Positions 1 through 6,479 of a stretch of 6,514 nt of DNA are shown here, in pieces. How positions within the stretch are numbered: the stretch's first letter is position 1; each line of letters starts with the position of its first letter. This stretch comes from Anaerolineae bacterium (GTDB lineage: Bacteria; Chloroflexota; Anaerolineae; 4572-78; J111). Where the stretch lies: the NCBI GenBank assembly GCA_023382535.1, contig JAHDWA010000178.1:1-6514 (forward strand), in the 5' to 3' direction. The notes beneath the pieces are model-generated. The model had not been told where the DNA came from. It ran no database searches and saw only the letters and a list, made by a program, of their open reading frames with translations. The position numbers and the translations under genes were made by a program.

Positions 1-1
1 G

Positions 2-2008
2 CGGGTCTCGGCCGGCGAGCCAACCGGCGCTTCGACCGACGATTTTCCTCGCCCGGATGGGCTGGGAACGCAAGCCATCCAGCGCCAACGGCGGCTGCTC
101 TCCTATGAGGAACGTAGACGTTCCATTCACCCGGCCAAGCAGGCGGCCGGGGCCAGATCCCTGGCCTGTTACCCGCTCATCGTGGCGGACGAGATTGTCG
201 GCGTCCTTTACGTTTACCGTTGTGATGAACGCCGCTTTAGCGAGGTCGAATTGCTACTCCTGGACAACTTTGTTAACCTGGCGGCCCTGGCCATTCGTCA
301 TGGCCGGCAGGTTGGCGGGATGACCCGGGCCCTGGCCCGTAAAGTGAGCGAGATGGAAAAGCTGGGCCGGGCTTCGCGCCTGGTCAGCAGCCGGACTAAC
401 TTTGACGAAACGGTCCAGGAGATCCTGGCAATTGGCCTGGATATGACCGCCGCTCAATACGGCAGCTTTGAACTGTACGATAAAAAAAGCAACCAGTTGG
501 TCATCAAAGCTTTGGCCGGACGGCCCGAAGGCATTGCCAGCGGGCCGCCGCTGCCGGCGAACGAGCAGAGCGTGGTCGGCTGGGTGGCCTCACGGCGGCA
601 GTCGCTGCTCATCCCCGATTTGCAGGAGCCGCCCTGGCAGCACATTTACAAGCCCCTGCCGGTGGGACTGCCCATGCGGTCTGAACTGGCCGTTCCTTTG
701 ATCGGGACGGGCGGCGGTTTGGAAGGGGTGCTGAACATCGAAAGCCCGCTGCCCCAGGCCTTTAGCGCCGAAGATCAGCGCCTGCTGGAAGCGCTGGCCA
801 TGCAGACCGTCATCGCTCTACAGGAGATTCGCCTGCTGGACGCGCTCCAGGAGATTGTCGGGGCGCTGCTGGCGCCCGATCTCGACGAGCTGCTGCGGCT
901 GGTGATTGACCGGGCCTGTGACCTGATTAACGTGCCGGTGGCTTCTATCTGGACCATTGCCGACGCTAACACCCTGGTTCTGCGCCAATCAACGGCCGGC
1001 CATCGCCGGGGCAGGCAGTTGCCCCTTGACCGCAGTTTGACCGGGCGGGCCATTCGCCTGCGCCAGCCCATCGCCATTGACGATGTGCGCGTCCATCCCG
1101 ATTTTCATCACAAGGAGCTGGCCGTAGAGCAGGGCTGGGTTTCGTCCATTGTCGTTCCGCTCCTGATCCCTGATGAGGCGGGGCGGGCGCTGGGCAGTTT
1201 CAGCCTCTATGCGACCGAGCTGCGCGACTTTTCCGATTGGGATAAAAAATTGCTCATCTGCCTGGCCAATCACGCCGCCGTCGCCATTCAGGATGCCGAG
1301 CAACTGGCCCAATTGAAGCAGGCCCGCGAGCGCCAGGCTACGGCTGAAACGTTTGCCGCGGTCGGCGACGTGGCGGCCAACCTGCTGCACCAGCTCAACA
1401 ACAAGGTGGGGGCGATCTCCGCCCGGGTGCAGGGCATTGAGGATAAATGCGCCGACGTTTTGGACACATCGCCTTATCTGGAGAATAATCTGCGCGAAAT
1501 TGAGGCCAGCGCCCGGCAGGCGATGAACATTGTCCGTGAATCAATGACCCACCTGCGGCCGCTCGAACGCCAGCCGGTGAATTTGGCGCTTTGCCTGGAG
1601 CGCGCCCTGCGGCGGGCGGCGCCTCAGCCGGCCGTCAGGATTATGCAGACCGGCCTGGTCGAGCTGCCCTGCGCCCTGGCCGGGGAGCAGCAGCTTGAGA
1701 TGGTCTTTTACAATTTGATTGACAACGCCCTCAAGGCGATGGACAGCCAGGGTGAACTGCGCCTGACCGGAGTATGGGCCGGCGCTGAAGTGGGGGTTAT
1801 TGTGGCCGATACCGGGCCGGGCATTGCCCCCGACATTCAGCCTCATCTTTTTGAATTTGCGACGAAAGCGCAAACCCAGCAGTTGGGCTTCGGCTTATGG
1901 TGGGTCAAAACATTTGTGGATCGTTTTGGCGGGCGGGTGCAGGTTGAGAGCGCGCCGGGTCAAGGCAGCGCTTTCACGGTCTGGCTGCCCGCGGAAAAGA
2001 GCAGCTAG
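2..2008 (+). CDS. Multi-GAF sensor histidine kinase (5' end outside window)
   Basis: This is a cytosolic sensor kinase that should autophosphorylate on a histidine and pass the phosphate to the response regulator encoded next. The frame has no stop from base 2, giving 668 visible residues. The first in-frame GTG (base 182, residue 61) falls inside a GAF domain, so it is not the real start. Counting from the window edge, the domains are: the end of GAF1 (about 1-100, closing with a VGVLYVYR strand); a helical linker; GAF2 (about 132-274, with SVVGWVASRRQSLLIPDL); GAF3 (about 282-432, with SLTGRAIRLRQPIAIDDV); a DHp helix with LLHQLNNKVG, phosphoacceptor His463; and HATPase_c (about 560-668) with N-box NLIDNALKAM, G1 box DTGPGI, F-box LFEF and G2 box LGFGLWW. 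No membrane segment is visible. Oddities are Gln instead of Glu/Asp after the histidine, and an atypical G2 box. The GAF ligands are unknown. GAF3 has no obvious bilin-binding Cys-His pair. Confidence 0.95.
   Translation, partial: RVSAGEPTGASTDDFPRPDGLGTQAIQRQRRLLSYEERRRSIHPAKQAAGARSLACYPLIVADEIVGVLYVYRCDERRFSEVELLLLDNFVNLAALAIRHGRQVGGMTRALARKVSEMEKLGRASRLVSSRTNFDETVQEILAIGLDMTAAQYGSFELYDKKSNQLVIKALAGRPEGIASGPPLPANEQSVVGWVASRRQSLLIPDLQEPPWQHIYKPLPVGLPMRSELAVPLIGTGGGLEGVLNIESPLPQAFSAEDQRLLEALAMQTVIALQEIRLLDALQEIVGALLAPDLDELLRLVIDRACDLINVPVASIWTIADANTLVLRQSTAGHRRGRQLPLDRSLTGRAIRLRQPIAIDDVRVHPDFHHKELAVEQGWVSSIVVPLLIPDEAGRALGSFSLYATELRDFSDWDKKLLICLANHAAVAIQDAEQLAQLKQARERQATAETFAAVGDVAANLLHQLNNKVGAISARVQGIEDKCADVLDTSPYLENNLREIEASARQAMNIVRESMTHLRPLERQPVNLALCLERALRRAAPQPAVRIMQTGLVELPCALAGEQQLEMVFYNLIDNALKAMDSQGELRLTGVWAGAEVGVIVADTGPGIAPDIQPHLFEFATKAQTQQLGFGLWWVKTFVDRFGGRVQVESAPGQGSAFTVWLPAEKSS
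1993..2001 (+). promoter_or_regulatory. Probable ribosome binding site for the response regulator
   Basis: The purine-rich run GGAAAAGAG lies inside the last codons of the kinase gene, 8 bases before the TTG at 2010. It is a modest Shine-Dalgarno match, but its spacing supports TTG as the start. Translational coupling to the kinase, whose stop ends one base before the TTG, probably helps initiation. Confidence 0.5.
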
Positions 2009-2009
2009 C

Positions 2010-2654
2010 TTGGCTGGCCAATCGGTTCTGGTAATCGAGGATGATCCGAACTGGCAGACCATCTTCGGCGAGATCATTGAGGATGCCGGTTTTAAGCCAA
2101 AGGTGGTGAGCAGCTATCACGAGGCCCTGGCCGCGCTGGCCGGTCAAAGTTATGCCCTGGCCGTGGTGGATATGTCCCTCTCGGAGTTGAATTACGATAA
2201 CCGTGACGGCCTCAAGGTGCTCAAAAAGATCGCCGCCTCGCCGGAAACGCTTCCGGCCATCGTCGTCACCGGCTATGCCACCGTCAACCTGGCGATTGAG
2301 ACGCTGGTCGAGTTAAACGCGGTCAACTTCTTTCGTAAGGACGAGTTTGACCGGCGCAAGTTTTTGCAGACGATCAAAAAAGAAGCGGTGGTCAAAAGCC
2401 AAGCTGCCTGGCAGAGCGCGCACGTTCCGGCCGGATTCATCCAGAAGGTCGAACCGGGGGTGGCGGCCCTTTTAAGCGCACGCGAGCTGGAAGTGCTCTA
2501 CTTTTTGAGCCAGGGCTGGACCAATAAAGAAATCGCGGTCGAGCTGACCGTCAGCGTCAACACCATCAAAAAGCACACCCAGAACATTTTTACCCGGCTC
2601 AATGTCAATAACCGCGCCGCCGCCGTCGCCCAGGCTTTGGGCGGGGAGAAGTAG
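2010..2654 (+). CDS. NarL/FixJ-type response regulator (receiver + LuxR HTH), TTG start
   Basis: This 214-residue protein is the likely phosphorylation partner of the kinase just upstream and a DNA-binding transcription regulator. The receiver domain spans about 5-125: acidic pair Asp11-Asp12 after VLVIE, phosphoacceptor Asp54 in ALAVVD, Thr87 in AIVVTGYA and Lys110 in NFFRKDEF, so every expected active-site residue is present. A linker leads to a LuxR/GerE helix-turn-helix at about 155-212, with LSARELEVL, NKEIAVEL and SVNTIKKHTQNIFTRL. The length is normal for NarL-type regulators. I chose the TTG at 2010 because VLVIEDD follows within ten residues, as is usual for receiver domains, a purine-rich site precedes it, and it begins one base after the kinase stop. 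The open frame extends upstream to an ATG at 1800, but that adds only a 70-residue out-of-frame reading of the kinase HATPase region. The loop after Asp54 is about five residues longer than in the common D-x-x-M-P-x-M-D-G pattern. Confidence 0.95.
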   Translation: MAGQSVLVIEDDPNWQTIFGEIIEDAGFKPKVVSSYHEALAALAGQSYALAVVDMSLSELNYDNRDGLKVLKKIAASPETLPAIVVTGYATVNLAIETLVELNAVNFFRKDEFDRRKFLQTIKKEAVVKSQAAWQSAHVPAGFIQKVEPGVAALLSARELEVLYFLSQGWTNKEIAVELTVSVNTIKKHTQNIFTRLNVNNRAAAVAQALGGEK

Positions 2655-2666
2655 ATTGGTAGATTG
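2651..2666 (+). repeat. Tandem duplication of an 8-base unit across the stop codon
   Basis: GTAGATTG occurs twice in a row, at 2651-2658 and 2659-2666. The first copy contains the TAG stop of the response regulator. A second in-frame stop, TAA, follows at 2667-2669. This looks like a small slippage duplication with no effect on the protein. No role is evident. Confidence 0.7.
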
Positions 2667-2783
2667 TAATTCAGAGTGCGCTTATTCTAACCGGGCTTAA
2701 TGAGACCACGGCCTATTCGGTGTGTTCTTTTTTGTCTGGTTTATGCTGTTCCTCGGGGGACAAACTTTCGCCTCTTGAAAACG

Positions 2784-2816
2784 GGTCAGACTTTGGTCAG
2801 ACTTTGGTCAAGCTTT
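2784..2816 (+). repeat. Three tandem 11-base repeats upstream of the secreted-protein gene; possible operator
   Basis: GGTCAGACTTT is present exactly at 2784-2794 and 2795-2805. A third copy, GGTCAAGCTTT, lies at 2806-2816 and differs only by AG in place of GA. The 11-base period places the copies on the same face of the DNA helix, as in direct-repeat operators. The array ends 42 bases before the ATG at 2859, in the promoter region. The repeat itself is plain in the sequence; an operator role is inferred, and the binding protein is unknown. The neighbouring NarL-type regulator is one candidate, although that family often binds inverted heptamers. Confidence 0.6.
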
Positions 2817-2818
2817 TG

Positions 2819-2841
2819 GATACTCAATAAGGTATCTTGAG
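2819..2841 (+). promoter_or_regulatory. Inverted repeats and likely core promoter of the secreted-protein gene
   Basis: Two interleaved perfect inverted repeats lie here: GATAC (2819-2823) with GTATC (2832-2836), separated by 8 bases, and CTCAA (2823-2827) with TTGAG (2837-2841), separated by 9. Possible -10 hexamers are GATACT (2819-2824) and TATCTT (2833-2838). TATCTT lines up with the TATAAT of the promoter at 6452 through a shared TACTCAAT...GGTAT stretch. No -35 box fits either hexamer at the ideal 16-18 base spacing; the nearest candidates are the TTGGTC copies inside the 11-base repeats. A weak, activator-dependent promoter would fit, but the exact start of transcription cannot be read. 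Confidence 0.35.
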
Positions 2842-2844
2842 TTT

Positions 2845-2851
2845 GGGAGGG
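2845..2851 (+). promoter_or_regulatory. Strong ribosome binding site for the secreted-protein gene
   Basis: GGGAGGG contains a perfect GGAGG core (2846-2850), 8 bases before the ATG at 2859. It fixes the start of the gene, which is followed at once by a signal peptide. Confidence 0.85.
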
Positions 2852-2858
2852 ACGACTC

Positions 2859-5800
2859 ATGATATTTAGACATCTCACGAAGGTCTTATTAACTGTTAGT
2901 CTCCTGGTAGGTATCCTCATAGGACTGGCTGTTTACACTTTTCCAAAAACAGCAAAAGCTCAGTCGCCGGACGGGACAAGTGCTACATTCCCCATCTTAC
3001 CGGCCCAAAGCTGTGCCAACTCACCTCTCTTTATTCTTTCTTCTGTTCACGATCCGGAAGTGCCACTAAATCAGGCTTTTATCCAATGTGGACCTACCAC
3101 AGTCCGGAGATACGACCTTTCTAGGGCTGCCGCTGATCGGGTTCATGCCGGTTTTATTCAATTTACCCCTCCTCTGACGGCCCAATGTACCCTTAACTTC
3201 ATCAATCAATTCAATGATTTAGCGCAAACGAAGCTCAAACTTCCCCAAATTAGAAACCTCCCCGGCTGTGACCACCCCGGTGACAGCGCCATTGCCGCAG
3301 ATACTCCTTCGGTCCCGGCAGTAAGCTGGATAACCCTACCTGAAGGAACTTCCCCTCCCACCAAAGTCGCTGTTCTCAATACGGGTTTTGTCGCCGCCCT
3401 GGCTCGACTGTTGCTTCAAGACCTGGGAGAACGGGTTACATTAATTGAGTTTGACTTTGACCCGGTTGTTACCGCCGCCCAATATCCGGTGCTGGTCATT
3501 CCCTCCGGCGGTTTATTTGGTCTGGAGAATTCTACCTTCCTCCGGGTACGCTTAGAGGAATATACGCGCCAGGGCGGTACGATTATCGTCCTGGCTCAAC
3601 AGCATGGTTACGAATACCATTTACTGCCCGGGGGAGAAGTGAATGGCGCCGGCTGGCAAGAAGATACTGCCTGTCTCAGCGCTCCGCTTGACCTGGCCGC
3701 TCATCATCCTGCTCTATCGGGCTTCGATCATTCTCGGTTTTCTGCATCTGCCAGAGGCTATTTCATCTCGGCCCCGGCTGAAAGTATGCTCTTGCTCACG
3801 CGCACCTTTGACCATCAACCGGTCGCCCTGATTTACCCTTACGGGCAAGGGAGGGTTATGGCCACAACCCTTGCTGAAGATTGGGCCAGTGCCACCGGAC
3901 AAGTCAGCCCTGATACGCACGTCTTTCTGCGCGACCTGTTGAGCTGGGCTATTAGCCGGGTTGAGATGCCGACCTTTGCTCCAGGCGAAACCATTGATCT
4001 GACTGTACCAATTACTAACAGGGGGCGGGGTCAGGCCAGCGCTATTCGCCTAACTCTGGTTAGTCCTGACCGTCGAATTGTCCAGGAGCAGGTGTTGGAT
4101 AAACTTTTAGAGAAAGGCGAGGTTACACTTTTCAATTTTAAGACCACTGCCCAACCTCCTTTGGGGATCTGGCAGCTTCAGGCCACTATGTTAAACAATT
4201 TGAAATGGGCTATCACGCGCCGTTCTTCCATAACCTATTTTATCGTCGCTGACCCTTCAGCCTGGACCTCTCTCCCTCAGCTTGATGAATCAAAGTTAGC
4301 CAAGCCCATCTTAACCCAACAGGATGTAGCGATTGAGGCGGGCCTGGACAAAATGGTTTACACCACCGGCGAAACTGCTACCCTAACCCTGACCCTCACC
4401 AACCATTCAGCGGCTGCCGCCGCGTTGTACGCCCGGGTGCGCCACGGCGATTTTGAAGCAGCCCACCCCATCTCTCTAGCCAACAAAGAGGAACGGACCC
4501 TCGTTTTTACGATCCCTTCTGTTTCCACATCCCATCCTTTGGCCTACGGGATTTATGATCGGGCGTCGGAATGTGGCCTGCGTTTTAACACCCTCCCGTT
4601 TTACACGGTCAACCCAGCAGCACCCCTGGCTGTCTATCCTGATAAGCGGCTTTATCAACCGGGCGATCCGGTCCGGGTTACGGTAGTGACCCCCTATACC
4701 GGCAGCCTGCAAGTTCAAGCGCCCGGTTTCTCCCAAACTCTGACCTTGCCCGGTCACGATACCGGGTTTCAGTTCACCTTACCGCCCGATTTGCTGCGTG
4801 GCACCTATGCCCTTGACTACGCCTTGAATGGTTTATCGCACCGTGTCCCCTTTGACGTTGATGGTCCCTGGGTGCGTGTTATCGAAGCCCGCCTGCTCAA
4901 TCTGCCTCATCCGGGCGATAAAGAGGTAAAGGCTGACTTGTTTCTTACCTCAGATACGCCTCTCGACCTGGCACTGCGAATGGGACTGCGCTACCCCGAT
5001 GGCGCAACGAGCCAGGAGCAGGTGCAGCAAATTTCCCTGGCGGCCAATGCTCCCCAAAAGATTTCCGTCACTTTGCCCCTTTCTACCACCCAGACCGGCT
5101 TGCACCACCTTGCCTACCAACTGACCGATCCGGCCAATCCTGCCCAGGTTTATGCCACCGGCCTGGAGGAGTTTGACCTGGGAACGGTAGCTGTTTTGGC
5201 CGTGCGCACCGATCAGGGGCAGTACGTCGCCCCAACGGATGTGGTTACGAGTGAAGTCATGCTGTATGCCACAACCGCTACAACCGCCACTTTGGATTTA
5301 GACCTTGACGACGGTAATACCTGGAGCCACCCCCTCACCCTGATAACCGGCAGCAAGACCGTAACCTTTAATTTACCCGGCCTTATCCAACCCGGTTCGC
5401 GCCAATTGCAGGCCCGTGTTACGGCGCATAGACTGACGAGCGCCGCCCAAACGAATTTTGAATATGCCACAGAAGCTCCGGATTTGCAGCTTTCACTTCC
5501 TGTGTTGGAGTCCTCAATTGTGTCTGAGACGGTTAGATTGAAAACGGATGTACGCAATTTCGGCGACTTTCCCGCTGCGGCAACGACTGTGGCTTTCTGG
5601 GATGGAGACCCCAACAATGGCGGCAGCCTGATTGAAGCAGTGCCCGTACCGCCTCTGCCCGACAACGAAGGATTTACCGCAATCATCAATTGGGATTTGC
5701 ACCGAAAAGCGGGCTTGCACCGTTTCTATGCTATTGCCGACAGCGAAAATACGGTGGCGGAGTATTATGAAGATAACAACATCCGTATCGGTGGGGTAAA

Positions 5801-6404
5801 TGTGCCCAGTTTTGTTGCGGCGGTTGTCACCGACCGCCCAATTTATGACCGGGATGAGACGGTCATCATTACCACGACCCTTACCAGTCTGCGGCCTAAA
5901 GCGACCCTCAACCTATCGGCGACGACATTCATCAACTTTTTTTATGGGGACTATGACGACATTTATGCGCATACGTATGAACAGCCCATTGTGCTGCCGC
6001 CAGACAAGCAGGTGACTATCGTAACCCCCTGGATTGCCGCCAATGCCCGGGGCGGTGATTATGGCGCTCGCGTTCATGTAACCGGTGAATATGAGTACTT
6101 TGAAATAGGCGGGGATCAGGCGTTTTTTAGTATCAACCACTCCGCCAACTTTACAACCACCACGCCGGTAACCGGCACCGCGCCGTTGACAGTCACATTT
6201 ATGGATCGGTCCTCACCCGTGGACGAAATCAAAACTTGGCAGTGGGATTTTGGAGATGGTGGGATGGCTACTGAGATGTACCCGACCCACGTTTACACGG
6301 GAGCCGGCAGTTACACCGTTACCTTAATCGCTAGTACAGGCCAAGTAACTTATACCGAGATTAAACCTAACTATATTCTTGTCCTGGCTCCAAAAAATAA
6401 GTGA
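2859..6404 (+). CDS. Secreted multi-domain protein: non-catalytic GATase1-like domain, Ig/MG-like repeats, CARDB, PKD
   Basis: This 1181-residue protein is exported; its function is not known. Residues 1-34 form a signal peptide (FRHLTK basic end, hydrophobic core, cleavage site AKA|Q). Residues 35-165 are an unrecognised region with four cysteines (52, 77, 110, 137). Residues 168-365 resemble a class I glutamine-amidotransferase-like fold (KVAVLNTGF, YPVLVIPSGG, GGTIIVLAQQHG), but the position of the catalytic Cys elbow reads AQQHG, so no amidotransferase activity is expected. There follow beta-rich Ig or macroglobulin-like modules at about 368-463, 488-585, 588-667, 670-775, 776-870 and 983-1092; DKRLYQPGDPV at 595 is typical of MG2-like domains. 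A CARDB-like domain lies at about 874-977 (VRNFGDFPA, VAEYYEDNN), and a PKD domain at about 1096-1176 (WQWDFGDG at 1127). There is no C-terminal membrane anchor or sorting signal, so the protein is released or held non-covalently. Binding to other proteins or to polysaccharide is the usual inference. The gene ends in two consecutive stops, TGA TGA. Confidence 0.92.
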   Translation: MIFRHLTKVLLTVSLLVGILIGLAVYTFPKTAKAQSPDGTSATFPILPAQSCANSPLFILSSVHDPEVPLNQAFIQCGPTTVRRYDLSRAAADRVHAGFIQFTPPLTAQCTLNFINQFNDLAQTKLKLPQIRNLPGCDHPGDSAIAADTPSVPAVSWITLPEGTSPPTKVAVLNTGFVAALARLLLQDLGERVTLIEFDFDPVVTAAQYPVLVIPSGGLFGLENSTFLRVRLEEYTRQGGTIIVLAQQHGYEYHLLPGGEVNGAGWQEDTACLSAPLDLAAHHPALSGFDHSRFSASARGYFISAPAESMLLLTRTFDHQPVALIYPYGQGRVMATTLAEDWASATGQVSPDTHVFLRDLLSWAISRVEMPTFAPGETIDLTVPITNRGRGQASAIRLTLVSPDRRIVQEQVLDKLLEKGEVTLFNFKTTAQPPLGIWQLQATMLNNLKWAITRRSSITYFIVADPSAWTSLPQLDESKLAKPILTQQDVAIEAGLDKMVYTTGETATLTLTLTNHSAAAAALYARVRHGDFEAAHPISLANKEERTLVFTIPSVSTSHPLAYGIYDRASECGLRFNTLPFYTVNPAAPLAVYPDKRLYQPGDPVRVTVVTPYTGSLQVQAPGFSQTLTLPGHDTGFQFTLPPDLLRGTYALDYALNGLSHRVPFDVDGPWVRVIEARLLNLPHPGDKEVKADLFLTSDTPLDLALRMGLRYPDGATSQEQVQQISLAANAPQKISVTLPLSTTQTGLHHLAYQLTDPANPAQVYATGLEEFDLGTVAVLAVRTDQGQYVAPTDVVTSEVMLYATTATTATLDLDLDDGNTWSHPLTLITGSKTVTFNLPGLIQPGSRQLQARVTAHRLTSAAQTNFEYATEAPDLQLSLPVLESSIVSETVRLKTDVRNFGDFPAAATTVAFWDGDPNNGGSLIEAVPVPPLPDNEGFTAIINWDLHRKAGLHRFYAIADSENTVAEYYEDNNIRIGGVNVPSFVAAVVTDRPIYDRDETVIITTTLTSLRPKATLNLSATTFINFFYGDYDDIYAHTYEQPIVLPPDKQVTIVTPWIAANARGGDYGARVHVTGEYEYFEIGGDQAFFSINHSANFTTTTPVTGTAPLTVTFMDRSSPVDEIKTWQWDFGDGGMATEMYPTHVYTGAGSYTVTLIASTGQVTYTEIKPNYILVLAPKNK

Positions 6405-6427
6405 TGAGGCATAGACCCATTACATTT

Positions 6428-6457
6428 TTGGTTTTATCCCTTACTCAATGGTATAAT
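6428..6457 (+). promoter_or_regulatory. Sigma-70-type promoter for the downstream gene
   Basis: A -35 box TTGGTT (6428-6433) and a perfect -10 box TATAAT (6452-6457) are separated by 18 bases. Transcription should start near 6464, just before the GGAAGGAAGG ribosome binding site. The downstream gene is therefore probably its own transcription unit, starting only 75 bases after the stop of the secreted-protein gene. Confidence 0.7.
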
Positions 6458-6464
6458 CGGCCCC

Positions 6465-6475
6465 GGAAGGAAGGA
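6465..6475 (+). promoter_or_regulatory. Ribosome binding site of the right-edge gene
   Basis: GGAAGGAAGGA contains two overlapping Shine-Dalgarno-like cores, ending 9 and 5 bases before the ATG at 6480. It supports that ATG as a true start. Confidence 0.6.
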
Positions 6476-6479
6476 TTCG

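Noticed and set aside
1800..2009. Upstream extension of the response regulator to an ATG at 1800.
   Set aside because: It overlaps the conserved HATPase region of the kinase in another frame, encodes Arg/Pro-rich residues with no receiver similarity, and leaves an abnormal 70-residue N-terminal tail.
2701..2733. Possible Rho-independent terminator for the kinase-regulator operon, with a T-run at 2728-2733.
   Set aside because: The sequence before the T-run (CCACGGCCTATTCGGTGTG) folds only into a very short, interrupted stem. It does not support a confident call.
3643..3831. 62-residue + strand open frame in another frame of the secreted-protein gene.
   Set aside because: It is embedded in the conserved amidotransferase-like domain, with no ribosome binding site or domain of its own.
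5213..5689. 158-residue open frame on the - strand.
   Set aside because: It lies wholly inside the well-supported secreted-protein gene, has no recognisable domain, and looks like a chance antisense reading. The other - strand frames (for example 989-1390 and 1541-1873) are rejected for the same reason.
2859..6404. Secreted protein as a functional alpha-2-macroglobulin or protease.
   Set aside because: No thioester CxEQ motif, bait region or protease catalytic motif is visible; only the MG-like module openings resemble that family.
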